Source of the DNA: Motiliproteus sp. SC1-56
GTDB taxonomy: Bacteria; Pseudomonadota; Gammaproteobacteria; Pseudomonadales; Balneatricaceae
Assembly: GCF_017309075.1 (NCBI RefSeq)
Contig: NZ_JAEMGS010000016.1
Coordinates: 22,213-86,212, forward strand
Reading direction: 5' to 3'
Length of the DNA stretch: 64,000 nucleotides
The position numbers were made by a program, and so were the translations under genes. The notes beneath the pieces were generated by a model that was not told where the DNA came from, ran no database searches, and was given only the letters and a program-made list of their open reading frames with translations. Within the stretch, counting starts at the first letter, position 1. Each line of letters begins with the position of its first letter. Below are positions 31,055 through 39,878 of the stretch, one piece after another.

Positions 31055-31855
31055 TCAGGTTGTTTGGAACACCAGTTCCAGCATGAATTTGCTGCCGAAG
31101 AAGGCGAGCATCAGCATCACGAAGCCTCCGAGCGTCCAGCGCACCGCGGCGATGCCACGCCATCCGCGCTGGTGGCGCCCGTACAGGACGATGGCATAGA
31201 TCACCCAGGCCGTCAGCGAGAGTACGGTCTTATGCACCAGGTGCTGGGCGAAGAGATCTTCGATCACCAGGGCGCCGGTCACCAAGGAGAGGCTGAGCAG
31301 GGCCATCGCGGTCCAGAGCATCTCGAACAGTAGTCGCTCCATCACCTGCAGCGGCGGCAGGGCGCGAACGATACCGCGGGTATGGTGGTGCTTCAGCTGC
31401 CGGTCCTGGGCGGCCAGCAGCAGGGCCTGAAAAGCGGCGATGGCGAATATGCTGTAGGCGAGAATGGAACTGAGCACATGCAGCACCATGCCGCCGCTGA
31501 GCGGCTTGGGGGAGGCCGTCTGGGGGGCCAGCACGGCCAGCAGCACGGTGACGGCGGCGAGGGGAAAGACTGCGACGAAAAGGTTGCTCAGGGGTTTTTT
31601 CAGGCTGCTTATCAGTACCAGACCGGCGACCAGCCAGGCCACCAGGGACGCAATGGGGAAAAAACCGAGTTGAATGCCTCCGCCGGGGTGAAGCACGTAG
31701 TAGACCGCCAGCGTATGGAAAAGCACTGCGGCGGCCCCGGCTCCGAGCACCAGCGTGCGCCGTTCGCCGCCCTTGCCAGTGAGGGAAACGGCCTGGGCGG
31801 CGCCGCCGATCAGGTACAGAAGGGCGCTTATAAAACTCAGTGGAATCAAACTCAT
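31055..31855 (-). CDS. ypjD: CcsA/YpjD-type inner-membrane protein
   Basis: The start is ATG 31855 (MSLIPLSFISALLYLIGGAA), giving 266 residues with about eight membrane segments. It belongs to the cytochrome c assembly (CcsA/CcmC/YpjD) superfamily: GGMVLHVLSSILAYSIFAIAA and the C-terminal VHKTVLSLTAWVIYAIVL contain His residues in the place of heme-handling ones, although no WWD motif is seen. E. coli YpjD lies next to ffh, as here; its function is unproven. The 212 bp to the ffh start hold both promoters. Downstream is the CorC-like gene, 82 bp away. Confidence 0.87.
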   Translation of the reverse strand: MSLIPLSFISALLYLIGGAAQAVSLTGKGGERRTLVLGAGAAAVLFHTLAVYYVLHPGGGIQLGFFPIASLVAWLVAGLVLISSLKKPLSNLFVAVFPLAAVTVLLAVLAPQTASPKPLSGGMVLHVLSSILAYSIFAIAAFQALLLAAQDRQLKHHHTRGIVRALPPLQVMERLLFEMLWTAMALLSLSLVTGALVIEDLFAQHLVHKTVLSLTAWVIYAIVLYGRHQRGWRGIAAVRWTLGGFVMLMLAFFGSKFMLELVFQTT

Positions 31856-32067
31856 GTTCAAAGGATATCGGGCAGTTGGCGACGCTGTAAGTGTGTCACA
31901 AAACGCTGGATGAATGAAATCGATGACAACCGGTGTCGGGCCTGCGGTTCGGCGTAGAGCCCTGTCCCGCCTTGGGGTATAATCGGCGGTTTCGTTTTTT
32001 GATCGCGGGAGCTTCCCGCACGCGGCCGGCGCCGGGGAGAGGCCGGTCCAGAGCACAGAGGCACGCT

Positions 32068-33489
32068 ATGTTTGACAATCTGACGGATCGCCTGACGCAT
32101 GCGCTCAAGTCCGTAACCGGCCAGGCGAAACTGACCGAAGAGAACATCAAGGGGACCCTGCGCGAGGTGCGCATGGCGTTGCTGGAGGCCGATGTCGCGC
32201 TGCCAGTCGTCAAGGAGTTCATTAACGGCGTCAAGAACCGCGCGGTGGGTCAGGAAGTAAGCAAGAGCCTCACTCCCGGGCAGGTGTTCGTCAAGATCGT
32301 CCGCGACGAGCTGATCCGTGTGATGGGCGCGGCCAACGAAGAGCTGAACCTCGCCGCTCAACCGCCGGCCGTGGTGATGATGGCGGGCCTTCAGGGCGCC
32401 GGTAAAACCACTTCGGTGGCCAAGCTGTCGCGCTGGCTTAAAGAACGCAAGAAGAAGTCGGTGCTGGTGGTTTCCGCCGACGTTTACCGGCCGGCGGCGA
32501 TCAAACAGTTGGAGACCCTGGCCGGCGAGGTCGGGGTGGAATTCTTCCCCTCCAGCAGCGACCAGGATCCGGTGGATATCGCCACCGCGGCGGTGCAGCA
32601 CGCCCGCATCAAACACATCGACGTGGTGATCGTGGATACCGCCGGCCGCCTGCATGTCGACAGCGACATGATGGCCGAGATCAAGCGTCTGCATGGTGCG
32701 ATCAAACCGGTGGAGACGCTGTTTACCGTCGACTCCATGACCGGCCAGGATGCCGCCAATACCGCCAAGGCCTTCAACGATGAGTTGCCCTTGACCGGGG
32801 TGGTGCTGACCAAGACCGACGGTGACGCCCGCGGCGGTGCGGCCCTGTCGGTGCGGCATATCACCGGTAAACCGATCAAGTTCCTCGGTGTCGGCGAGAA
32901 AACCGACGCCCTGGAGCCCTTCTTCCCCGATCGGGTGGCCGGACGCATCCTCGGTATGGGAGATGTGCTCTCGCTGATCGAGGAGGTGGAGCACAAGGTC
33001 GACAAGCAAAAGGCGGAAAAGCTGGCCACCAAGCTCAAGAAGGGCAAGGGCTTTGATCTTGAAGACTTTCGTGATCAGTTGCAGCAGATGACCAAGATGG
33101 GCGGTATGGCGGCGATGATGTCCAAGTTGCCGGGCATGGGCAAAATGGCCGAGGCCGCCGAGAGCGCCGGTGCCGAGAAGGGGCTCAAGCAGATGGAGTC
33201 GATTATCTGCTCGATGACGCCCCAGGAACGGCGCTTTCCCGATGTCATCAACGGCTCGCGTAAAAAGCGTATCGCCGCCGGCTCCGGTACCCAGATCCAG
33301 GATGTCAATCGCCTGCTCAAGCAGCACAAGCAGATGCAGAAGATGATGAAAAAGATCGGCGGTAAGGGCGGCATGACCAAGATGATGCGTAACATGAAAG
33401 GCATGCTTCCGCCCGGTATGGGCGGCACCATGGGGGGCATGCCGGGGGGAATGCCCGGAGGCCTGCCCCCCGGGTTTCGCAAGCGCTGA
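32068..33489 (+). CDS. ffh: Signal recognition particle protein Ffh
   Basis: GTPase that binds 4.5S RNA and nascent signal anchors and delivers ribosomes to FtsY. The start is ATG 32068 (MFDNLTDRLTHALKSVTGQA). Domains: N (1-85), G with GLQGAGKTTSVAKLS (P loop), DVYRPAAIKQL, DTAGRLHVD and TKTDGDARGGAAL, and the Met-rich M domain (about 325-450) with SMTPQERRFPDVINGSRKKR. The tail is Gly-Met-Pro rich. 473 residues. Followed by the rpsP operon. Confidence 0.97.
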   Translation: MFDNLTDRLTHALKSVTGQAKLTEENIKGTLREVRMALLEADVALPVVKEFINGVKNRAVGQEVSKSLTPGQVFVKIVRDELIRVMGAANEELNLAAQPPAVVMMAGLQGAGKTTSVAKLSRWLKERKKKSVLVVSADVYRPAAIKQLETLAGEVGVEFFPSSSDQDPVDIATAAVQHARIKHIDVVIVDTAGRLHVDSDMMAEIKRLHGAIKPVETLFTVDSMTGQDAANTAKAFNDELPLTGVVLTKTDGDARGGAALSVRHITGKPIKFLGVGEKTDALEPFFPDRVAGRILGMGDVLSLIEEVEHKVDKQKAEKLATKLKKGKGFDLEDFRDQLQQMTKMGGMAAMMSKLPGMGKMAEAAESAGAEKGLKQMESIICSMTPQERRFPDVINGSRKKRIAAGSGTQIQDVNRLLKQHKQMQKMMKKIGGKGGMTKMMRNMKGMLPPGMGGTMGGMPGGMPGGLPPGFRKR

Positions 33490-33582
33490 ACCTGGCGGCA
33501 GCGTGATTCTGGCTAAAAAATAGCCCGGCAGGCTTCCCCGGGGCGTGGATTTGCCGTAAAATCTGCGCCCTTCGTGTATTTG

Positions 33583-33602
33583 TACCCGGCGTCCGCCGGG
33601 TG
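33583..33602 (+). promoter_or_regulatory. GC-rich hairpin in the leader of the rpsP operon
   Basis: ACCCGGC and GCCGGGT flank a short loop about 110 nt before rpsP. The 220-bp ffh-rpsP gap also holds TAAAAT (about 33556), a possible -10. The hairpin has no T tract directly after it, so an untranslated leader structure is more likely than a terminator. Confidence 0.35.
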
Positions 33603-33709
33603 CGCAGTGAGGGCTCCGTTTCGCGTATCGGCTAGGGCCGATGAGCGTGTCTCGGGGCAAAGCAAACCGTGGGCGATGTCAAAACCCACTCAGTAAAGGG
33701 ATCGAGCGA

Positions 33710-33961
33710 ATGGTAGTTATTCGTTTAGCACGTGGAGGCTCTAAGAAGCGTCCTTTTTATCACATCACAGTAGCGGATCAGCGCAATGCTCGCGACGGTC
33801 GCTTTATTGAGCGCGTCGGGTTCTTCAACCCGGTAGCCCGCGGTCAGGAAGAGCGCCTGCGCGTGGATCTGGAGCGTGTGGCCTACTGGCAGGGCAAAGG
33901 CGCCCAGGCCAGCGGTCGCGTCGCCGCGCTGCTCAAGGATGCCGCCAAGGCAGCCGAGTAA
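33710..33961 (+). CDS. rpsP: 30S ribosomal protein S16
   Basis: An 83-residue S16 starting at ATG 33710 ([20 protein letters not shown]). The family signature [21 protein letters not shown] is intact. S16 binds the 5' and central domains of 16S rRNA during assembly. First gene of the rpsP-rimM-trmD-rplS operon; spacing to rimM is 30 bp. AAAGGGATCGAGCG gives a ribosome site. Confidence 0.97.
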   Translation: MVVIRLARGGSKKRPFYHITVADQRNARDGRFIERVGFFNPVARGQEERLRVDLERVAYWQGKGAQASGRVAALLKDAAKAAE

Positions 33962-33991
33962 GCCGAGATAGACGGTAATCAACCTTTAGTG

Positions 33992-34537
33992 ATGGCAGCT
34001 GAGTCGTGTGGTGCCGCTTTCGAGCGGCTGGTAACCCTGGGCAAGGTGACCTCGGTGTACGGGGTGCGCGGGTGGGTGAAAATCTACTCCCATACCGAGC
34101 CGATGGACAATATCCTCAGCTATTCACCCTGGCAAATTAAGCTGGAAGGCCGCTGGCAGGCGGTCGAGGTGGAGCAGGGTAAGCGTCACGGCAAGGGGCT
34201 GGTTGCCAAACTGGCTGGCAGCGAGGACCGCGAGCAGGCCCGCCGCTACTGCGGTGCGGAGATCGCGGTGGAGCGAAGCCGGTTGCCTGGACTGGCACCG
34301 GGGGAGTTCTACTGGCACCAGCTGGAAAAACTGAATGTTGTGACCGAGTCCGGCGAAAAGCTGGGCCGGGTGGACCATCTGATACCCACGGGCTCAAACG
34401 ACGTCTTGGTCGTTAAGGGCAATGCCGAGAGTGTCGACCGGCGGGAGCGTTTGATTCCCTATCTGCCGGAGCAGGTGGTTAAAGAGATAAACCTCGAAAC
34501 AGGTACCATTCGGGTCGACTGGGACCCGGAGTTTTAG
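33992..34537 (+). CDS. rimM: 16S rRNA processing protein RimM
   Basis: 30S maturation factor that binds S19. 181 residues from ATG 33992; a GTG directly before it (33989) is in frame and cannot be excluded. The N-terminal barrel shows [20 protein letters not shown] and the PRC-barrel half shows [39 protein letters not shown] and [15 protein letters not shown], all typical. It lies between rpsP and trmD (4 bp ahead). Confidence 0.94.
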   Translation: MAAESCGAAFERLVTLGKVTSVYGVRGWVKIYSHTEPMDNILSYSPWQIKLEGRWQAVEVEQGKRHGKGLVAKLAGSEDREQARRYCGAEIAVERSRLPGLAPGEFYWHQLEKLNVVTESGEKLGRVDHLIPTGSNDVLVVKGNAESVDRRERLIPYLPEQVVKEINLETGTIRVDWDPEF

Positions 34538-34541
34538 GTTC

Positions 34542-35288
34542 GTGTGGATCGGTGTTGTTACGCTGTTTCCCGAGATGTTCCGGGCGATTACCGATTACGG
34601 TGTCACCGGGCGGGCTGTTAGCCGCGGCCTGATCGATCTCGAGTATTGGAATCCGCGGGACTTCACTCACGACCGGCACCGTACGGTCGACGACCGGCCC
34701 TACGGGGGCGGCCCGGGAATGCTGATGAAGGTGCAGCCCCTCAGGGATGCCATTCAGGCAGGCAGGGCCGAGGCGGGCGCCGCGGCGAAGGTGATCTACC
34801 TTTCGCCCCAGGGCCGTCGCCTCGATCAGGCCGGGGTTCGGGAGCTGGCGGCACGGGAGCGACTGGTGCTGGTGGCGGGGCGCTACGAAGGTATTGACGA
34901 GCGCCTGCTGGAGAGCGAGATCGACGAGGAGTGGTCCCTGGGGGACTTCGTGGTGAGCGGCGGCGAGCTGCCAGCCATGACTCTGATCGACGCGGTGTCG
35001 CGACTGGTGCCCGGGGTGCTGGGGCATGAGGATTCGGCCAGTGAAGACTCCTTTGAGGAGGGGTTGCTGGACTGTCCTCACTACACCCGCCCCGAGGTGG
35101 TCAACGAACGAGCGGTACCTGAAGTGTTGCTGAGCGGCAACCACGAGGCGATACGCACCTGGCGGCTGAAACAGCAGCTGGGGCGCACCTGGCAACGGCG
35201 ACCGGATTTATTGGACGGTCGAGAACTGAACGACGAGCAACGGCGGTTGCTGGAAGAGTTTATCCGCGAAACCGAGCAAGCGAGTTAA
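34542..35288 (+). CDS. trmD: tRNA (guanine-N1)-methyltransferase TrmD
   Basis: Methylates G37 of tRNAs with G36, preventing +1 frameshifts. A knotted SPOUT methyltransferase of 248 residues, with [52 protein letters not shown] and the knot [15 protein letters not shown], and a helical C-domain ([20 protein letters not shown]). The start is GTG 34542; no ATG lies near. Four bases separate it from rimM, suggesting coupling. Confidence 0.96.
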   Translation: MWIGVVTLFPEMFRAITDYGVTGRAVSRGLIDLEYWNPRDFTHDRHRTVDDRPYGGGPGMLMKVQPLRDAIQAGRAEAGAAAKVIYLSPQGRRLDQAGVRELAARERLVLVAGRYEGIDERLLESEIDEEWSLGDFVVSGGELPAMTLIDAVSRLVPGVLGHEDSASEDSFEEGLLDCPHYTRPEVVNERAVPEVLLSGNHEAIRTWRLKQQLGRTWQRRPDLLDGRELNDEQRRLLEEFIRETEQAS

Positions 35289-35313
35289 GCGGTTGATAGT
35301 TTAGGAGCGAGTG

Positions 35314-35676
35314 ATGAGCAGCAAAAATTTGATTATTCAGCAGCTTGATGCTGAACAGATGGAAAAGCAGGTGCCTGAATTCGGACCGGGCGACACTGTC
35401 GTGGTCCAGGTGAAGGTGGTTGAAGGCAGCCGCGAGCGTCTGCAGGCGTTTGAAGGTGTGGTGATCGGTAAGCGTAACCGCGGCCTTAACTCCGCCTTTA
35501 CCGTACGCAAGATCTCCCACGGCGTGGGCGTTGAGCGTACCTTCCAGACCTTCAGCAAGGCCGTAGACAGCATCGCTGTCAAGCGTCGTGGTGACGTGCG
35601 CCAGGCCAAGCTGTACTACCTGCGCGAGCTGTCCGGGAAGTCCGCCCGGATCAAGGAAAAGCTGGCCAAGAAGTAA
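35314..35676 (+). CDS. rplS: 50S ribosomal protein L19
   Basis: A 120-residue L19 from ATG 35314, seven bases after GGAG; an adjacent GTG (35311) would leave only four. Signature sequence: [53 protein letters not shown] and [19 protein letters not shown]. It sits at the 30S-50S interface. Last gene of the operon, followed at once by an intrinsic terminator. Confidence 0.97.
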   Translation: MSSKNLIIQQLDAEQMEKQVPEFGPGDTVVVQVKVVEGSRERLQAFEGVVIGKRNRGLNSAFTVRKISHGVGVERTFQTFSKAVDSIAVKRRGDVRQAKLYYLRELSGKSARIKEKLAKK

Positions 35677-35700
35677 GCCGCTTTTATGTTCGCACTCTCA

Positions 35701-35725
35701 AGGGCAGCTTCGGCTGCCCTTTCTG
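35701..35725 (+). terminator. Intrinsic terminator after rplS
   Basis: AGGGCAGC (35701-35708), TTCG tetraloop, GCTGCCCT (35713-35720), then TTTCTGTT. An 8-bp perfect stem with a stable UUCG loop, 24 bp after the rplS stop. Confidence 0.85.
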
Positions 35726-35752
35726 TTGGTACCTCGGGTGGGCTGAGGAATC

Positions 35753-36670
35753 ATGCCTAGCCGGTCTGCTGGGGTGGAGTACCCCGGGCGGGCCGTGATC
35801 GAGGCCTATCTGCAGGAGCTCTGGCTCGAGAAGGGGTTGAGCTCCAACAGCCAAGCTGCCTACCGCCGCGACCTGAAGACTTTCGCTGCCTGGCTGGCGC
35901 CCCGGGGGCGCGACCTGCTCGCTGCGGAGCGGGGCGATCTGCTGGCGTATCTCAATTACCGGCTGCGCCAGCGCTTGAGCGCCGCGTCCACGGCGCGCAT
36001 GCTCTCGTGCCTGCGGGGGTTCTACCGCTTTCAGCTGCGCGAGGAGCGGATCGAGGTGGATCCGACGCTGCAGGTCGACAGCCCCAAGCAGGGCCGGCCA
36101 CTGCCCAAGGTGCTGACCGAAGAGGAGGTGGAGCGGCTGCTTGAGGCACCGGATCCCCAGGACCCCATCGGATTTCGGGACCGGGTGATGCTGGAGCTGC
36201 TCTACGCCTGTGGGCTGCGGGTCAGCGAGCTGGTGGGGTTGCAGTTGCCGGAGCTGAACCTGCGCCAGGGGCTGGTGCGGGTGACGGGAAAGGGGGGCAA
36301 GGAGCGCTTGGTGCCCCTGGGTGAGGAGGCCCATGGCTGGTTGATGCACTACCTGCGCCAGGGGCGTGCGTTGCTGCTGGGTGACCCGGCTAGCGAAGTG
36401 CTTTTTCCCAGTCAACGGGGGGCGCAGATGACCCGGCAGACCTTTTGGTATCGGATTAAGCATTACGCCCAACTGGCCGGGATCACGAAACCGCTCTCAC
36501 CCCATACCCTGCGCCATGCCTTTGCCACCCATCTGCTCAACCATGGCGCTGACCTGCGCGTGGTGCAGTTGCTGTTGGGGCACAGTGATCTTTCCACTAC
36601 TCAGATCTATACCCATATTGCCCAGCAGCGACTACAATCGCTGCATCAGGCGCATCACCCCCGTGGTTGA
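35753..36670 (+). CDS. xerD: Site-specific tyrosine recombinase XerD
   Basis: Resolves chromosome dimers at dif with XerC under FtsK control. 305 residues. The SAM-like N-terminal domain (about 12-100) is followed by the catalytic domain with the full set: R156 (GLRVSEL), K180 (TGKGGKER), H251-R254 (HTLRHAF), H277 (GHSDLS) and the nucleophile Y286 (IYTHI). That XerD rather than XerC is meant rests on the adjacent dsbC gene, the usual xerD-dsbC pair. The context is housekeeping, so it is not a mobile-element integrase. Confidence 0.93.
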   Translation: MPSRSAGVEYPGRAVIEAYLQELWLEKGLSSNSQAAYRRDLKTFAAWLAPRGRDLLAAERGDLLAYLNYRLRQRLSAASTARMLSCLRGFYRFQLREERIEVDPTLQVDSPKQGRPLPKVLTEEEVERLLEAPDPQDPIGFRDRVMLELLYACGLRVSELVGLQLPELNLRQGLVRVTGKGGKERLVPLGEEAHGWLMHYLRQGRALLLGDPASEVLFPSQRGAQMTRQTFWYRIKHYAQLAGITKPLSPHTLRHAFATHLLNHGADLRVVQLLLGHSDLSTTQIYTHIAQQRLQSLHQAHHPRG

Positions 36671-36733
36671 TGCTGAACTCGAGGGCGCCGACGCACTCTA
36701 ACCCGCAACGCCCTGTCCCAGTTTGAGGTTTTC

Positions 36734-37468
36734 ATGCGCATTCGATCTCTAGTTGTCTCTTCACTTTTGGCCCTCTCCGCTACGCTGGGTGCTGCCCAGG
36801 CGGCAGACCCAGCCGAGCAGATTCGCGAGCGGCTTACCGCCGTCAATGACCGCATCGAGGTGGTTGCCGTCAAGGCGTCGGCCCTACCGGGGATTTACGA
36901 GGTTGAGCTGGGCAGTGGGGAGGTGCTCTACAGCAGCGAGAGCGGGAATCACTTTATCCTAGGCAAGCTGTTCGAGGTTCGTGACAGCGGCTTTGTAAAC
37001 CTGACCGAACAGCGCCAAAAGGCGATGCGGGCTGAGGCGCTGGCGGCGCTTGAGAAAGAGGACATGATCATCTTCTCGCCCGAGGGCGAGGCGGTGGCAA
37101 CCCTTTACGCCTTTACCGACGTCGACTGCGGTTACTGCCGTAAGCTGCATAACGAGATGGCCGAATACAATGCCCGCGGCATCGAAATCCGCTACCTGGC
37201 GTTCCCCCGGGCCGGTGTCGATTCCGGTGCCTATGACAAGATGGTGTCGGTCTGGTGCGCCGAGGACCCGCAGCAGGCCATGACCCTGGCCAAGCAGGGT
37301 CAGGTGCCGCCGCAGGCGGAGTGCGAAAATCCCGTTGCCGAGCAGTACCAGATGGGCGTTGCTTTCGGCGTGACCGGCACGCCGGCACTGGTGTTTGAAG
37401 ACGGCTCGCTGATGCCCGGTTACGTGCCGGCCGAGCGTCTGGCGGCGTTTCTCGCCAGTAACCAGTAA
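36734..37468 (+). CDS. dsbC: Periplasmic thiol:disulfide isomerase DsbC
   Basis: Shuffles wrong disulfides in the periplasm. A signal peptide (MRIRSLVVSSLLALSATLGA, cleavage at AQA) precedes the small dimerisation domain (about 25-85). The thioredoxin-fold domain has the CGYC active site (C132, C135) in FTDVDCGYCRKLHNEM and a cis-Pro loop TGTPALVFEDG. A second Cys pair (near 174 and 196) is as in E. coli DsbC. LptD and other clients with disulfides are encoded nearby. 244 residues; a terminator follows. Confidence 0.95.
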   Translation: MRIRSLVVSSLLALSATLGAAQAADPAEQIRERLTAVNDRIEVVAVKASALPGIYEVELGSGEVLYSSESGNHFILGKLFEVRDSGFVNLTEQRQKAMRAEALAALEKEDMIIFSPEGEAVATLYAFTDVDCGYCRKLHNEMAEYNARGIEIRYLAFPRAGVDSGAYDKMVSVWCAEDPQQAMTLAKQGQVPPQAECENPVAEQYQMGVAFGVTGTPALVFEDGSLMPGYVPAERLAAFLASNQ

Positions 37469-37489
37469 CTCGCCTCGCGCTTGTTGAAG

Positions 37490-37512
37490 GCCCCGCCCAG
37501 GCGGGGCTTTTT
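37490..37512 (+). terminator. Intrinsic terminator after dsbC
   Basis: GCCCCGC (37490-37496), CCAG loop, GCGGGGC (37501-37507), then five T. Lies 21 bp after the dsbC stop, between convergent genes. Confidence 0.88.
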
Positions 37513-37545
37513 CGTTGCGCCTCCTTGAAAGGGGAGGGCGGTGTT

Positions 37546-37872
37546 TTACTCGGCGGCGAGGCGCTCGATCAGTTGCAGGTAGTGGGTGGGTGGATGGGCG
37601 TAGCAGATACCCAGATTGCAGGTTGAGAGGCGGTGGGGGCGGCTGTGGAGGACGCTGGCCCAGAGGGTGTAAAGCTCGCCTTTGGAGGCGCTGGGCGGAT
37701 TCAGCTCCACCATGAGGCGCGCCCCCGAAGGGAGGTCGTAGTCGACCCGAATGCAGGCCCCGTTACAGGACAGGTCGTAGGTGGTGCCGTTCAGTTGGCG
37801 TCCATCCGGCAGCTCGGCCATGACCGGCAGCTCCTTCAGATACCGCGGATGCTGACGGCGATTGGAGGCCAT
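37546..37872 (-). CDS. PilZ-domain protein
   Basis: A 108-residue single PilZ domain, a c-di-GMP receptor fold. The start is ATG 37872, with AGAGGAAA nine bases before it. The ligand motifs are intact: RRQHPR (RxxxR, residues 5-10) and DLSCNG (D/NxSxxG). This suggests it binds the dinucleotide; its output partner is unknown. The window also holds a diguanylate cyclase (25.5 kb) and an HD-GYP protein (47.8 kb). It is divergent from the TRIC-type gene across a 110-bp gap with two palindromes. Confidence 0.85.
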   Translation of the reverse strand: MASNRRQHPRYLKELPVMAELPDGRQLNGTTYDLSCNGACIRVDYDLPSGARLMVELNPPSASKGELYTLWASVLHSRPHRLSTCNLGICYAHPPTHYLQLIERLAAE

Positions 37873-37902
37873 GCAGGCTTTCCTCTTGACACCAAAAACG
37901 CT

Positions 37903-37946
37903 GGCCCGAACGGGCCATAGCATTAAGTGTAGGCCCGTTTCGGGCC
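37903..37946. repeat. Twin GGCCCG palindromes between PilZ and TRIC genes
   Basis: GGCCCG-AA-CGGGCC (37903-37916) and GGCCCG-TTT-CGGGCC (37932-37946) lie 15 bp apart. Arms are identical, so each can pair with itself or with the other copy. They occupy the shared promoter region of two divergent genes. Confidence 0.8.
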
Positions 37947-37982
37947 GAATGACATAATTCGCTTTTTGTTTGTGGAGATGTA

Positions 37983-38618
37983 ATGGCGGTTTTCGATCTC
38001 GACGGGCTCGTGTATGGCCTGGGTATGGGCGGTATTGCGGTTTTTGCGATCTCCGGGGCGCTCGAGGCGGCCCGTAAGGAGATGGATATTCTCGGTTTTA
38101 TTCTGATCGGCTCGGTGACCGGGCTGGGCGGGGGTACCCTGCGCGACCTCCTGTTGGGGCTGGCACCGGTATACTGGGTGCGTGACCCGCTCAACGTCGG
38201 CATCTGCCTGGGAGCGGCGGTCGCCACCTACTTCGTGGTGCCGCTGATCAACTCGCGGATTAGGGCGTTGATCTGGATGGATGCGCTGGGGCTTTCGCTG
38301 TTTTGCGTTACCGGCACCCAGATCGCCCTGAGTCAGGGCGTGGCACCGCTGATCGCTGTCTGCATGGGGGTGATGACCGCGACTTTCGGCGGAATCATCC
38401 GCGATGTACTCTGTGGCGTTTCCCTCGTGCTCCAGGGGCGTGAGCTATATGTAACGGCAGCGGTCGCCGGCGCCTCGGCCTACCTCGGGCTTTATCTGGC
38501 TCCCGTGCCCGAGGCGCTGGCACTGCTGGGTGGATTTGCGGTGGCTTTTGGGCTGCGCGGTGCGGCCATTCTGTTCGGATTGATGCTGCCCAGTTATCAG
38601 GCGCGGGATCGCGGCTGA
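37983..38618 (+). CDS. TRIC-type cation channel (YicG/UPF0126 family)
   Basis: A 211-residue inner-membrane protein with seven hydrophobic segments arranged as two three-helix repeats plus one. Each repeat has the Gly-rich kink and a basic residue after it: GGGTLRDLLLGLAP (about 49-62) and FGGIIRDVLCGVSLVL (about 137-152). These are the hallmarks of prokaryotic TRIC channels, trimers that pass K+/Na+. The N-terminal FAISGALEAARKEMDILGF is typical. It stands alone; TGGAGATGTA before the ATG is a ribosome site. Confidence 0.88.
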   Translation: MAVFDLDGLVYGLGMGGIAVFAISGALEAARKEMDILGFILIGSVTGLGGGTLRDLLLGLAPVYWVRDPLNVGICLGAAVATYFVVPLINSRIRALIWMDALGLSLFCVTGTQIALSQGVAPLIAVCMGVMTATFGGIIRDVLCGVSLVLQGRELYVTAAVAGASAYLGLYLAPVPEALALLGGFAVAFGLRGAAILFGLMLPSYQARDRG

Positions 38619-38634
38619 TGTCGCGGTGCATATA

Positions 38635-38650
38635 TTGATCGATCGATCAA
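38635..38650. promoter_or_regulatory. 16-bp perfect palindrome upstream of the histidine decarboxylase
   Basis: TTGATCGATCGATCAA is perfectly symmetric and contains three GATC sites. It lies 80 bp before the likely hdc start. It could be an operator or a methylation-sensitive site; no cognate regulator gene is adjacent. Confidence 0.5.
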
Positions 38651-38714
38651 AATGTTTAACATAGGGAGGGTGCTTTCTTTACTCCCACAGGGCTTTTGCC
38701 CCAGGACGGTTGCT

Positions 38715-39878
38715 TTGAACTCGACGCCACGATCCTCCCTATCCATGCCGGGCCTGCCGGAAGCCGATCGCCTCCGCCTGGAGGCCTTTCTTGAGCAGGC
38801 CCGCGAGAACACCAACACTTACCTGGGTTATCCGGCTGCCAAGACCCTCGATTACGGGCTCCTGAAAAGCTGCCTGGATTTGCCGCTGAACAATGTGGGG
38901 GACCCGTTCAGCAGCGGTACCTGGAAGGTGGACAGCCATGAGTTCGAGCGAGAGGTGCTGGCTTTTTTTGCCGACCTGTTGCGGGCACCAAGCGATGACT
39001 GGTGGGGCTATGTCACCAATGGCGGCACCGAGGGCAACCTCTACGGTCTCTACCTGGCCCGCGAGCTCTATCCCAAGGGCATGGTCTATTTTTCTCAGGA
39101 TACTCACTACAGTGTGAGCAAGAACGTTCATTTTCTGGGCATGCGTCATATCATGATCCGCTCCCAGGAGAATGGCGAAATCGACTACGAGGACCTGGAA
39201 GCGACCCTGCGCATCCACCGGGATGTCCCGCCCATCATCTTTGCCAATATCGGCACGACCATGACCGAGGCGCGGGACGATATTCGGCGCATTCGCGAAA
39301 TGATGGACCGGATGGCGATCCCCAATTATTACATCCACTCCGATGCGGCCATGACCGGGGTCATCGCGCCCTTCCTCGAGTCTCCACCGCCCTACAACTT
39401 TGCCGATGGCGCCGACAGCGTCTCCATCAGCGGCCACAAGTTTCTCGGCTCGCCCATCCCTTGCGGTATCGTGATGGCGCGCAAGCGGCACGTGGACCGT
39501 ATCGCCCGCTCGATTGCCTACATCGGTAACCTGGATACCACGGTGACCGGCTCGCGCAATGGCCTGACCCCCCTGATCCTCTGGCAACTGATTCGCAGCC
39601 TCGGCCGGGAGGGGCTGCAGCGGCGGGTCGAGGAGGCATTGCAACTGACGGCCTACGCCGAGCAGCGTTTGAGCGCGGCCGGAGTGGCGGTATGGCGCAA
39701 TCCCGAAGCGATCACCCTGGTGTTCCCGTCCCCGAGTCAGGCGCTGATCGACAAGTGGCAGCTGGCCTCCGCGCAAGGAATATCCCACCTGATCATGGTC
39801 CCGGGCGTCACTCGGGCGCTCCTGGACCGGTTTATCGACGAATTGGTTAGCTCACAGGAGAGTGCTCAGCATGCATAG
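38715..39878 (+). CDS. hdc: PLP-dependent histidine decarboxylase
   Basis: Group II decarboxylase expected to turn histidine into histamine. Segments recall bacterial Hdc (for example the Acinetobacter acinetobactin enzyme): WGYVTNGGTEGNLYGLYLAR, FSQDTHYSVSKNVHFLGM, IIFANIGTTMTEA, YYIHSDAAMTGVIAPF, and the PLP lysine in SISGHKFLGSPIPCG. Start is uncertain. TTG 38715 has AGGA eight bases before it; ATG 38745 aligns best with Acinetobacter Hdc as I recall it but lacks a ribosome site; ATG 38652 is possible. About 387 residues. No siderophore genes are nearby. It overlaps the ACT gene by 8 bp, so the two are coupled. A related amino-acid decarboxylase cannot be excluded. Confidence 0.8.
   Translation: MNSTPRSSLSMPGLPEADRLRLEAFLEQARENTNTYLGYPAAKTLDYGLLKSCLDLPLNNVGDPFSSGTWKVDSHEFEREVLAFFADLLRAPSDDWWGYVTNGGTEGNLYGLYLARELYPKGMVYFSQDTHYSVSKNVHFLGMRHIMIRSQENGEIDYEDLEATLRIHRDVPPIIFANIGTTMTEARDDIRRIREMMDRMAIPNYYIHSDAAMTGVIAPFLESPPPYNFADGADSVSISGHKFLGSPIPCGIVMARKRHVDRIARSIAYIGNLDTTVTGSRNGLTPLILWQLIRSLGREGLQRRVEEALQLTAYAEQRLSAAGVAVWRNPEAITLVFPSPSQALIDKWQLASAQGISHLIMVPGVTRALLDRFIDELVSSQESAQHA

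Noticed and set aside
31858..33660. 600-codon minus-strand frame opposite ffh
   Set aside because: Antisense of ffh; no start signal and no recognisable protein features.
35753..36670. Integrase of a mobile element
   Set aside because: The tyrosine recombinase is paired with dsbC and lies between housekeeping genes with no attachment-site duplication or phage genes; it is XerD.
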